Assembly (NCBI GenBank): GCA_022695795.1
Contig: MU404112.1
Location: 124,001 to 188,000, forward strand
Origin: Biscogniauxia marginata
Lineage: Eukaryota; Ascomycota; Sordariomycetes; Xylariales; Xylariaceae
Length of the DNA: 64,000 nt
Direction: 5' to 3'
Part shown: positions 22,601-33,220 of the stretch, in pieces
How the letters are laid out: every line of letters begins with the position of its first letter
How positions within the stretch are numbered: the first letter of the stretch is position 1
The notes under the pieces: model-generated
The model's database searches: none
Seen by the model: only the letters and a program-made list of their open reading frames with translations
What the model was told of the DNA's origin: nothing
Made by a program: the position numbers and the translations under genes

Positions 22601-22708
22601 CTCGAGGGCGTGCACGGCGTCGTCGAGGAGGGGAGGCGCTGCGGCGCCGGGTGGAGGGTGCTGAGCGGGTTTGCGAGGAAGCCTACTGCGGCGGCGAAGA
22701 GGGGATAG
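19670..22708 (+). CDS. Large protein with a C-terminal class I SAM methyltransferase domain
   Basis: One uninterrupted frame of 1012 residues from ATG 19670. The first ~600 residues are low-complexity and probably disordered: Ser/Pro/Gln-rich, with polyproline segments (LPPPPPRPEQF, PPPPAPVEQF). A helical segment follows. The methyltransferase fold begins near residue 715: ILDLGG (718-723, motif I), HFDLVSARELHTI (near 780) and EVMRVLKPGGYLEFSVLD (near 810-825, the post-motif strand). The segment EFGFALKTLGYDPSPTRLFLGRLARAGF resembles fungal UMTA/LaeA-related methyltransferases of unknown substrate. The last ~130 residues are Ala/Gly/Arg-rich. GC content rises sharply after about 21,600 while the frame stays open. 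Substrate and pathway cannot be read from context. Confidence 0.85.
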   Translation: MPEITILPSNTYRSSSPSQGRRAGRSLNTIMEEEPEDAQHQRTAPGNRRLQAQPSNEKIVQWLSPRSDHFPTPRGFHFLSAPILPSSPSSASADESNSPSISSSNPWNRTSVSTDVTEFDDIYDISDEEDTQLKVTRTPSLKRQNSSRGTMSKRPAVQPPASNRVLPPLIIPPQPDQNTESWSGRLDFKKLASPVPPTPPTKVEMSPAVISFLHSQQSQDIPTISAPPSLDGSLNSDQLAAMSAPQTPVIGADDNITRGDWSGVQLQPAALATLNALSGGEDENYQPEQVIEIQDERRPEMSQQAPRLFTGYQRPALRLSTEQQRSLHGLTRLDIPSPGGFFSGLSPRTRHTWHLPSITPDDIAPPTSTTAEQFYRCPWRETVPQMRSVHALPPPPPRPEQFVNIPPPPAPVEQFVEVRGTMSDGMPTARPVILEQVIEARQDPSEGPLTARRVEQPDPSISSAALAEPTSPNEYVVATEIVTVYDPEYAKKQQEAALSNLDRTEMWLLAQKAYLKGITLEEEIQLEPEPELDTVGVSIDKVKEKESESDTTSAIQRKKTVRFSEAAVKADIPRNLPSKLMRQESAYYRAFQDYIIRSRSQDAFVHRLPRFEALQAQRVSLREAHHNQLLGKYQLSVLPQSARKRMSANVVRGDDVLVDDFEKLKREKEYEALSQMSMANWHVSATKALNGGRLFSAPIAKRLTRMSRIGGARDRARILDLGGQAACDWAWHCAIMYPNAKVYTVTTKAMRQLSNSNVRGPPNHRQVAVERLTRLPFPDAHFDLVSARELHTILKFIGENGEDEWEGCLAEVMRVLKPGGYLEFSVLDSDIMNAGPLGLAKSVEFGFALKTLGYDPSPTRLFLGRLARAGFDGVRRAWTCLPMGESPDPRARPLPPLPASALGAAGDRDSGVGGRVLELEAMVHGSTGAAASVAGLAGGWAWERWLLRCEVEKLAGEDRLARPELPETSDVREAGKRLEGVHGVVEEGRRCGAGWRVLSGFARKPTAAAKRG

Positions 22709-23329
22709 GTTGAGGAGGGGACGTAAGTGTGTGGGCGGGGCGTGCGGGCCTAACTAGTTAACCTACCTAAGTCTGGGACTATATATATCTCTTCTCCTTT
22801 GTGTTGCATATACATCAACGTTAGGGGAAGCTTGAGTTGGGTGTTTTAGAGGGTTAGGTTGTTTCTTTATTTGTTAGAATGCCCTCTTGTTTTCTATGTC
22901 ATGTATGTTGTTGTATGTGCGGTATTGGGTTGATATGACGAAGGCTTTTTACGATCGGTGGATGATACCCTTGTATGCGGGAGAGGGGGGGGGACGAAAA
23001 GAATGAATGAATGATGATTTTTTTGCGAGGGGAGAAGGCCGGGGAGGAGTTTGATGGAAGTTGACATGTAGTTAGTTAGTTGGTAATCGAGAGTTGGTAT
23101 ATCCTGTCTGTCTCTTGTCTTGGCTATGTAGAATTTGGCTGGGGCCAATGTATAGGTTGGATAGGTTAACCGAATGAGATGAGTTGTAAACTGCCTTTTA
23201 CTCTTTTATGTAGTGAGTTGTTTTACAACATCTACTTGATTCTCTATCACGTGTGTTAACTTCTGAAAGTTTAGTTCTATATATTACCCATTTATCCTCA
23301 CTTCATGAACCACCGCCCCTTCTTGCGAA

Positions 23330-23545
23330 CACGTAAAAAGTTAAAACATCAAAGTTATTAACTTTATATACTTATATATACTCATTATTTAAAATTGTAA
23401 AATTCCTTTATTAACTTGATTTAATAGCCTTATTAATTTAAAAAATATATAAACCTTTGTTTTATTTATATTTTCGTCTCTTTTAGCCCTTTTTAACTTC
23501 ATTATTATTAATTAAACCTTATTATATATTTATCATTCCAGAGAG
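23330..23545. other. AT-rich island
   Basis: Nearly all A/T with many TTAAT, TATATA and AATTAA words, in sharp contrast to its flanks. A decayed, RIP-affected repeat is a possible origin, but no element is recognisable. Confidence 0.6.
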
Positions 23546-25586
23546 TAGCCCTTAAGCATTCCGGCTCTAGATATTAACAACCTTAAAAAGCTGTGAACCA
23601 ACAGATCACGGAAGCAGTCAAGTACAGTAAGTACAATGGTGTAGATTTCGTGTAAGTGGAAAGGATCGTGACTGAATAGTGGGTTATATTAGTGCTTCTA
23701 TCGGCGTCGGTAATGCCTTGCCAAGTTGGCTGCTTTGCTTCATCTCGCTGCCTATTCTTCCTCTTCCCCAGCGCCTCCCCTCGCCGATAGATCTACGTGA
23801 AGGGACCAGCCCTCAAAGGCCGGTGGGTAGAGGAACGGCCAGAGGTTCGAACCTGTGATGGTTAGAACTATGGCTTTCTGCATGGTACCCGTGCCTCGCG
23901 ATTCGGCCGTTGATTTCTAGTGAGCGTCTCAATATTTTCCCAGTCTTCTTCAGCAAGGGGGAGTCTATCCGTATCGGGAGAACTGGCTCTGAAGTCGAGC
24001 TAAACTTAGGACGCCTTTTTCAGCTTAAGAAGCCTTACGGTAGTAATGGAAACCCAATTTTAACGGCCGGCTTTTGTTGGCTATGATATATCGAGAGATA
24101 AAACAAGATGAGAGAGAATCCCGTCTTATCAACATCCTCACACGGGCTGAGTTCTCCTCACTACCCTATTCTTCCTTCACACACAGGAATATGTATTCCC
24201 AAGACAGTCGGGAAAGGGGGGGTAGTAGCCTAAGGTCACGTACGAGATCAACTTTGCTGACGGAGCCGATGGGATTGATACCCGCCCTGCACATCCCATG
24301 TCAGTTTTTGCTACTTTGTAAGTGTTTCGGGAGCCGTAAGAGGTGCCGTTGGGAGTAAAAGGTTGCAATAACCTCTTCTAGGTGGACAAATCACTCCTCA
24401 AAAGCCACAAGGGAAGAAATAGGGGACTGGTAAATTATATTTACGAGCTGCAGTCATACTTGTTCAAGCATATTACAAAGATTAACGCTTTCGAGAATAA
24501 CGATGAAAGAGGTTTGTGGTATATCCACGAATATACTAATCCACATTAGAATTTCCAGGGACCAAGAGGGAGAGCCGCCTTTAGGTTGACTTCTGACCCC
24601 CACACAACTCCTAAGCAAAGCAGTATGCTACCACCATTCTATATCTTGCCTGAATTTGTTGTAGGGCTAATTCGGATGTGACCGTCGAGATCAGGTTGAT
24701 TCACGAACTTGCTTGTTAACATCCCCCCCTTTTCCTCTTCTCTGACCCCCACCAAGATAGAGCTGTAAAAACCGAGGAAGAGAAAGAGGAAGAGGAAGAG
24801 GAAGAAAAACTAAGCCTTGAATTTCGGCTGTGACCCTGTAGGGATATCGTGCCGTTATCAAGCAGAATCCACCCACTAGCTACATGTTATAGGGAGAGAT
24901 TGTTCTTCTCTTCCTTCTCTTTAGCCATTACACTATACCCAATCTCCTTAAAGCAAAACCCCGCTTTTATTTTGACTCGTACGTGTAAATGCAATATATC
25001 GTACCACCTTAGGTAGGTTAGTGTACACCCGAAATGTCGGTCAAAATCTCCCTCCCTCCCTCTCTCTCTTTCTCTCTGTCCTCTCGTGTAACACGCTGAC
25101 ATAAGCACCAAGAGAAAAACCCCCCACTTTCTTCTACCTTTGTTGAAACCGGCGAAAGCCTCGGCCAAATATGTATAAAATAGATTGAAAGATACATAAC
25201 CTCCGTTTGATTCGTGCGTAACGAGTAGTCAACAGATCACTAAAAAACAAGATTCATGATTTGGAGTAGAGGATGGTTTGTAGAAAACGAAAAACCAAGT
25301 TTTTTGTTTTGTTTTCTCGTGTCTTGTATGCTCTGCTGATTGTGAATACGATACATAATCAGGAATTGGGTAAGTAACCTGCCGAAAACGGTAATTAGCT
25401 ATAGCTAGACGTATCTCTATACTCGAAACGCTTATTTGCAACCCTGGCTTCGGATATATCTTGGCAAAAAGAAAAAAGAAAAAAACCCCCGTTGAAATCA
25501 GCTGGGGGACTGGTTGGACTTTCCCGTGCCTGATTGTTTCTTCCTATTACGTTATCAATTCACTATGTAACCCATTTTACACCCCA

Positions 25587-25599
25587 TCTCTCCCTCTCC

Positions 25600-25631
<32 letters not shown>

Positions 25632-25632
25632 T
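25587..25632. repeat. Compound CT/TA microsatellite
   Basis: A pyrimidine tract of CTCC/CT units runs directly into a TA dinucleotide tract of about 8 units. Confidence 0.85.
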
Positions 25633-26989
25633 GTGTGGATGGAGAATCGTGCACACATGATATGATGACCCTAATAGGTTTACATACCGACTTTCCCAAG
25701 GTCGAGCTGCTGATCCCGAATTCCCTTTTCCTTCTTCCAGGATTACAGAAACTAGGCGACCAATCGACCAGCCAATTCTGTAGATAGCCAGAAAGACAGG
25801 GATATTTCTTGAACGGCGGCCGCTCGTTCAACAAACCCCGAGATAGAGAGAATCAACTTGTTGCATTCCGACTACGGTATTTTTTTGAGGGGGGGGTTGA
25901 ACATGGGTTGCGCGAACGCGCGAAGCAGAAAGACAAAAAGTCGACACGTCGACTTAGCTTAACTAACGTGTTTGCCCGATCTGGACAAGCAAGATGGGGG
26001 CCTTGCGCGAAGCGAATGGGACCCAAGCAGCCAAGGCTGGATCTGGATCGTCGTTAGTAAGAGGACGAAACTTATCTCTCTTCTTCTCTTCACCAAGCCT
26101 TGCAGCGGCAAAGAACTCCCCTTGGTTTGTACTGAATCGGCAGCCTAGCCATCTAACACGCAAGGACCGTACCGTGTTTGGGAAATAAACCTTTGCGCAC
26201 ACTACTGCAGGTCCCGAGGATTCTTTGGGGATGACCATGGTGCTTTGCTGCGGGGATACTTGCTTATATATTGCGAGAACGTCCACATCCTATTTCCTCG
26301 GTAGTTGCCTTCGTGTATGTACAGTACTTTTTGTGAGAGATAAGTAGATCCAAGGAACAGAAACAGACCCGTCCAGAAATGTAGTAAGTGATCCAATCCC
26401 GTGGGGACATTGGTCAGGCCGTCAGCGCCATGTGGAGGTGGAGTGAACCGCGGTTGGGGGTCGCCTAGCCAGCTAGCTAGAACGACGAAACGCAACCAAT
26501 AAAAATTTAGAATAAAATGAATTGAAATAAAAGGAACCGTTCTACGGGTATAATGTACTATACGCACCGGGGAGGCTCGTTATACTATAGATATCGGTGC
26601 GAAGGAGTTATTATGAATTGCTCGTATCAGGAGAACTAGCCAAGAGGGCTAGACCCCAAAGCATTCGTGCTCGTAAATATATATTCATATATATCATGAA
26701 TTTAGCCTCATTTTTCTGACCCGAGATTATTGATGGGGTTGATATTTGCATTTGTGCTTGCTGATCCTTACGTCGTTATCGTCACTAAGACGTACAACAC
26801 GTTAGATCCACATAAAGTTAGTAAAGGGGTGCTTTCGTGACTCCAGATAGGGAGCGGCCGAAAACTAAGCAGGCCTCTCCTGGTATGTAACGAATAATGC
26901 TGAATAAAACACGCCTGGGCATGTCGAGTCCAAGCGGATATGCACGATAACACCATCAAGTTTCCCCAATTTCCCTGTTGTCCCTTGTT

Positions 26990-29900
26990 CTAATCCTTGT
27001 CCGAGTCCACATCCATTTTTTCGGCTTTCGCCTCTTCCGCCGCTGTTCCCGCTGTTGGGGCTCCCTCCACGGGGCTCCGGGTATCAAATTTACTCTTCTC
27101 ACTGCTATCATCCATCGCGACGGTAATGGTCTTTTCGTCGCCCCTCTGGGGCGTCGAGACCCGGTCTTTCGAGGTCTTTGGTGTTGTAGGAACGATCACG
27201 TTCAACACGCAGTCGTCCAAATGCTCGTAGAACTCTTGAGCGGTGGCGAATCGTGTCTGACAAATCGAGCACTTCGCATCGCCACCGTTACGAGCACTGT
27301 TCCCGGTAATAATCATCTTTCGGCTATTCGGTGGGGTCTGCTCGACGTTATGTATCGCGGTCAAATGTCGTTTGAAAACATCAGCCCTGTTAAAAGCCTT
27401 TTCGTACGCTGTACCCGGACCCGGGCAGAAGGGGCATACCATTGTCCCTTTGTAGTGAGTTAATGCATGCCTATTCTTGTCATACTTCCGTGCAAAACCT
27501 TTGGTGTGATACTCGCAAGTTTCTATCGGACATTTCTCAGGTCGTTCCTCCTGATGTGTCAACATATGCGCCGCCAAGTCCTTAAAAACTCGCCCGCAAT
27601 CTGGGTGTGGGCAACGATTCCTGTTATCTTCAGCCTTTGGCATGACAGGACTGCTGTGAACAGTACTTTCCAAAGATGGTGTTATCGACGGTGCTAAGAG
27701 GGGCCCCTGGGGGGGTGCAGGGGCCAGCCTAGGAGCTTCCAAGTAAGATGGCTGTCTTGGGAACGTGTACTCCTCGATCATTCTAACATCGGTATCTTCC
27801 TCCCCGCTCGAACTATCGTTCTCATTAACGTCAATCGATTGCCGTACTTCCCGCATCCAGTCTTTCAAGATGGTCATGGGAGGCCAATCACCACTAGCCT
27901 TGCCGCTCCTGTGAGGATGGAAATGGGCTCGGCGGAGATGGGCCGCCGCGTTGTAATAAGCGCCGTATCTTTTCTGGGTGACGCAGGCCTTGCATTTCGA
28001 AAGGGACACGACTGGCTGCAGAGAGTTGGGGCCCAAGTTCTGCGGTTCCGTACAGACCCATCTCTTAACTAGGGCAGCGTGTTTGGCATCCGTATGCCTA
28101 CGAAGTTCGTGTTCTCCACGAAAGCCCTCCGGATACTCGTTGCATTTCGAGCAGAACACTCTTCGGAGGGGCGGCCGTTGGTAAGACGTCCTGAGCTTTG
28201 TCGGCGAGTTGAGACCCCTTGAAATCGCGCGCGTGAACGCAGGACTTTCTCCTACGGTGTGTCGTCTCCCCTGATCCATCCCATATGCCGCAGGCAGCAT
28301 TTCTTGGTCGTTTCTGTTCGCCCAGGGATCGATCGGTCGCCATTCAGGAAGAGGCTTCTGTGCCTGGCCGATGGACGTTGGCTGCTGGTAAGAAACATGA
28401 CGATATATCGGAGTTCGTTGCCGGAAGAAACCGTTGAATCCGACGTTGTCAATCAAATATCCACTTCCGAGCCCGAGGAGGAAATCCTTCGACGAGCGAA
28501 TTCCCCAGGGGATCCAGTCATCCTTTCGAATAGCCGACGCAGTGGTGGCAAGCAATGCCCGATCACTTTGATCCAAATCGCCCCCCGGATTATCAAGAAG
28601 CATAGGCGTGGACCAAGCAAATATGTTTACCAGCACTTTATAAACACTGTGCATTGCAGTAGCGCCTCCAGACATAGGTAAAGCGTTTTGGGCCTGGGCA
28701 GGGATGGATCGCGAAGGAGTAGAGATCAAGTCCGCTAGTATAGTCCTGACAATGCTGAAAATACAGAGGGAGAAGAACACGGCTAGCCAGCTCCTTGGTT
28801 CTGATATTACTCTCCGCATAGTTGTACTCTCAAACGACTGCAGGAACTGAGCCATACAGTTATAGATCAGCCGATTTCGGCCGTCGTAATCTATGTCATC
28901 GGGAAGAAGTTGAGCATTAGATACGTTGACCTCGGTTCGTATCGATGGCTCGGGCTGTTGTAAGTCGTAGAACAAAATCTCTCTCAGGAGTAGTTTGGCA
29001 CGATACAGGATCGGATATGTCACGGCCTCCGATTCTCGGTTCTCCGACATGAAGCCAGTCAGTCTGAACAGTTCCCAAAAGTTGAAGGGTATTCCTTCGG
29101 CATTCCAACTCGCAGCGAGCACTTTCAAGACCGGTGGGGGTTTGTCTTTCGGCTCTTTCGAATAGGTTGCTAAAGTAGGGTTGGGCATTGGCAGTGTCGC
29201 CAGATCTTCGGTCCACCAGAACCCATCATCAAAATCGAGGTGCGCTTTAACCATATCTGACATGCCCTGATTAACAAGGTAGGTTCGCTCGAGGTATTCA
29301 TTCATGTTCCGCCGTCTCGCCATGGGAGATGTGACAGGTGTGTGCACCTGTCTTGGGGAAAGGGCTTCTATTGAAGGATGAGAAAGCGTATTATCGGTGA
29401 TTATCAACACTCAGATACCTACCTGGCAGCATGTAATCGGCCAAGGTGGCCAGCGGGCCACGGTGGCACCCGAGGACGCTCCAAAATTCGTCGGTGGCAG
29501 AGCTAGGCGCCTCGGAACAAAAGGCACAATCATCCTTGGGATCACACTAACAAGCGTCAGCTAACATCAAATGCTAGGCGAGGTAGCCTGCGCTCATACC
29601 GGTTTAGCTTGAACCTTGCAACGAAGACAAGGCCCTGTATCGCGAGGTAGCCTGAGCTCACCAATGGATTCAAGTTTGGGATGGCCGGCCCTACTGCGTT
29701 TCAGAGGTGGCAGAAGAGGATCCGCATCAGACTCCATCGAGGCTCTGGGTTGGACTGGGAACTCGTTTGGATAGGGGTAGCCTACTAACGACCCACGACG
29801 ATCTATCGACTGGTTCACAGAAGCCAGCGGTGGCAGCGATGATGGGACGGAGAGGCGCGGTAAGGGAGTAGGCGAGCTCTGCTTCATGTGATCGGCGCCA

Positions 29901-30733
29901 AACAAACGGGGTGCCGGCTGATCTGGGAAGACAATAGGTGGTATACTGCCGACCGAAAGTCCCGAATCTCTCTTTGGCGGAATGGCATGCTGCTTCAAAT
30001 GCTCGTCTCGATCTTCGGAGTTAGGGAATCCATATATGTAGTATACACATCGGTCGTCCCAACACTTGAATGAAACTTGACGTCTTGAGATTAGGGGAAC
30101 GGATTCCCTCATCCTCCATCCACGAAAGATTGGGTCATAAAAGGAGATGTTCTTATCCAACCAGACGCCATAGCCGGGTGGCGCTTCATCCCGAGCAGAC
30201 AACTTCAGGGCATCTAAGAATTTGACATCATGAAGGTCCAAGCCTATTTGGAGGGGCGAATGGTTTAGAGCAGGCGGGTTTGAAGGGCGGTAGTGGAGTT
30301 GCATACCTTCATCTATTAAGCAGCTCTCGATGCACTCACACTTATACTGCAGTGATCGGGCCTCCTCGACGTCGGATAATATGGGGATGGTGCCAGCAAT
30401 GTCTTAGTGGCGAAGTTCTGATCAGTCTTAGGCGTAGAGGAAGACGCAGCGGTGCGTTGATGAAGCAGGCGACTTACTTTGACTCTGTGCATACGTCTCG
30501 AGGGCTCTCAGCTTATGGCGCAGCATCTCCAACTCTAGTTTGCTATTAGGGACATACTTGGCTGGAAGCAAGGCGGCTAGTTTCGCCTGAATTTCAGCTT
30601 GCTGCTCGAAAAGCTGTCTGATCGTGGGGTCCAAAGACGGATCAAAACCGGGCGTGGGTGCGACTGGCGGCTCCCGACTCTCCAACAGGGAGCCGCGACG
30701 ATCATGTCGAAGCTCGAAAGCGTCGGTAGCCAT
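26990..30733 (-). CDS. Multi-zinc-finger regulator: Zn2Cys6-like cluster plus C2H2 fingers
   Basis: Five exons on the minus strand: 30733-30478, 30402-30307, 30243-29600, 29546-29423 and 29367-26990. They join in frame to 1165 residues. Residues 35-85 look like a coiled coil (LFEQQAEIQAKLAALL, LELEMLRHKLRALETY). CLRCKVQAKPCDPKDDCAFC (323-342), split by the third intron, has the C-x2-C-x6-C-x5-C-x2-C spacing of fungal zinc clusters, with a possible sixth Cys at 359. The centre is helical. C2H2-type fingers lie near 779-803, 832-855, 959-978, 986-1011 and 1018-1046, plus a C2HC-like one at 1073-1093. The tail is acidic and Ser/Thr-rich. The likely role is a DNA-binding regulator, targets unknown. 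It is preceded by the largest gene-free interval in the window. Confidence 0.85.
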
Positions 30734-31261
30734 TGCTCCTCTTCTTTTCTTCGCCTCCTCCTCCCGTCTCCTCTCCGGCTTCGTCCTCGCTTGCTCTACG
30801 CTTCTTACGGGTAAGATCTACTCAACTTCCGAGGGTTATATCGAAGTCGGCGTTCTCAAGCCGGGTGCCACAGTGGGCGGGCTGACTGGCAGATAGCTCG
30901 CTTTCGCTCCACCTCGCCTCACTCTCTCGCACTCACGTCTCGAAGGCGCTCTATGGGTATACATCAACTGCAGGTGAAAATTGAAGAGAAGCTAGCTAGA
31001 GAAAGGATGTTCATGACGGGAACACCAGCCGGACAGAGAGTGAGATCAGAAGCAGGACATTAGAATAAGGAGAAAAAGAGAAAGGGTTAAAGAATAAAAA
31101 ATAAATAAAAAGAATCAATCGATTGAATGCGCCTCGTGATAAAACGAACCAATAAGAATCCACGGATCGGCGATGGCGGCAGCAGCAGTAGGTGGTCTCT
31201 CGAGATTAGCCTTCTCTAAGTAGGGATGTCTAAGAGAGTGTGTGTGAGTGAGGGCGGGAGG

Positions 31262-31370
31262 CGAGAGAGAGAGAGAGAGATGGGGATGGCGTGATATTCG
31301 TTGTAATAGCTTGTATTAGATCGAGAGAGATGTATGGCAGGGAGAAGAGAGAGAGAGAGAGAGAGAGAGA
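31262..31370. repeat. Two GA dinucleotide tracts
   Basis: GA-repeat runs at about 31262-31280 and 31341-31370 separated by mixed sequence, upstream of the zinc-finger gene. Confidence 0.85.
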
Positions 31371-32120
31371 AGTGTGGTAACAAGAAAAGAACGGGAAAGG
31401 GTAAAAAGTCAAGAGGGCATCTGCAAAAGAGGAATGTTTCGTTGAGTGCAGCAAAATTTGGCTAATAAGTCGAACATCACGATTGATGAGGGACATCGAG
31501 GGCGCAGAGAAACAGAGGCAGACCTTGTAAGAAGCGGCCAAGAGGTGGGGCTGCCTCGACGCGGCAGATTAGATTGCACTGCTTGTGGTAAGCTCAGGTG
31601 CAGGGCAGCTCCTGCACGAGTGGACGAGTGGGCCAATGCTGATGGAGGTCAAAGGAACTTGGCCAGGATGGCGTGCAAGGGTCCAGCTCCGGGGTGGTCG
31701 GGAGGTCGGTGCGAATCCTCGTCGAGTATCATCGTCCATCCCATGGGCCACGGGCACCTCGATGCGGACTCACGACCGGGGGGGTGTCTAGTGTATGGAT
31801 GTTCACTACTAAGAGGGAGGGAGAGAGAGAAAGAGTGAGAGAAGAGTGAGAGAGAAAAACAGAGAAGAAGAAAAAGACAGTGGTAGCCTAACCTAGCCGA
31901 GCATGTTACCAGGTAGCTTTAGCTGACGGAGGGCACTAGCACTAACTAATAACAAGTTCCTAACTAGTAAGGCGAGGGAGGGAAGAAAGAAAAAAAAGAG
32001 ATATAACAGCGATGGAATGATCGAGGCGGTCTGAGGGAGGGGATATTGATAGGTGTAGAGAGAGGCGACACACGCTGGAGCTGCTGAACTAAACATAATA
32101 AGGTAGACCTGGGGATGGAA

Positions 32121-32166
32121 ATGGAGATGGAGATGGAGATGGAGATGGAGATGGAGATGGAGATGG
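32121..32166. repeat. ATGGAG hexanucleotide tandem repeat
   Basis: About 7.7 perfect copies of ATGGAG. A minus-strand frame through it reads as alternating His-Leu, which is a by-product of the repeat and not a gene. A related GAGATG run is in MDE1 intron 1. Confidence 0.9.
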
Positions 32167-33157
32167 AAACTGAGGATCAAATCGGAAGGGTCTTATCTTT
32201 AGGTACTAAACTATTAGGTAACCAACCTTGGAGGTACCTACCTACTTAGGTACCTAGTTTACTTAACTACCTACCTAACCTTAAGTCGGGTATAAGTAAT
32301 GTAGGTATGTATGTTACAGAGATGAAAAGGGAGACCTACCTAGGGAAATAGCGACGTACATGTAGGTAAAGTATATATAGTATCTGTAGTATTGATGTAG
32401 GTACCTAGGCAAACTTATAGAGGGTTTCGTGTAAACATAGGTAACGAGGTACTAATATAGGTATTGTATGTACATACAACCCGGAGTCGTCATGTCATCT
32501 ACACATAGAACATTACCTAGTACACACAAGACACAAGACACCTATAGCGTACCGCTAAGTCCTTTTTGTTTGACTTACACCCGCTTATTTCTCCTCCTGT
32601 GTACATATATATTGATGTATCTTGGACAGCAGCTATGAGTCTTCCACGGGACAGGTACCTAGTCTAGACGTCGGCTGCATTGATTGATCGAATACTATAC
32701 GGCTAGCTGCCTGTAGAAACAGACCCTGTATATATTTCTCATGCCTTGCAGCCGTTCAGCTGACGGCCAATGGCTCGATATACCCGGCATTGGTATGGAT
32801 CTCCACGGACGCCCTCCGAAACTGCCTAACCTAGGTATGCACCTATCGACCCATTTGTTACAAGCTGATAAGAGAAAGGGCAGGAAAAGGGCAGAGGGCA
32901 GAGGGCATCAGGTGCTAGCTAGTGTAGGAGGTGCCTAGACCGTGTAGCCTTCGAGGTGGTAGAGGGTGTGCATTGCATATATCGGTGCTGTACGCTACCA
33001 TATTGGGCGGGAAGCTGCCATTGTCCAGCTATGGATGTTAGGGCCATCGTCTGTTCCCCAAACGTGATATGATCAGCAGAGCTGTGCGAGCCCGGGCGGC
33101 AGTGGAGCACGCGCTTCTTAGACAGCGTGGAATGATTGATTGACTGACGGACGTAGA

Positions 33158-33220
33158 TTGGGGGGAGGGCCCGGATGGGGGATGGGGGACGGGGGGATGG
33201 GGGTAGGGAAAGGGAAGGGG
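33158..33220 (+). repeat. G-rich tract, potential G-quadruplex
   Basis: At least eight runs of three or more G with short loops of A/T/C on the plus strand. This satisfies the usual G3+N1-7 pattern several times over. Confidence 0.75.

Larger units (their letters stand above)
22709..26989. other. 4.3 kb gene-poor convergent region
   Basis: 3' flanks of the methyltransferase-domain gene and the zinc-finger gene, plus more than 3 kb in which I see no gene. It contains an AT-rich block (23330-23545), purine-rich GAGGAA repeats (24773-24806), CT- and TA-repeat tracts, and short ORFs without family features. A TTCGAA-containing palindrome near 23842-23852 resembles a tRNA B box but has no foldable tRNA around it. 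Confidence 0.5.

Noticed and set aside
23842..23852. GGTTCGAACC, a tRNA B-box-like word
   Set aside because: Neither strand gives a T-arm with five paired bases, nor a plausible A box or acceptor stem.
25963..26286. 107-codon minus-strand ORF
   Set aside because: Overlaps plus-strand ORFs of similar length, with no domain, splice or codon evidence.
31893..32180. 95-codon minus-strand ORF with His-Leu repeats
   Set aside because: It is the translation of the ATGGAG tandem repeat, with no other coding signal.
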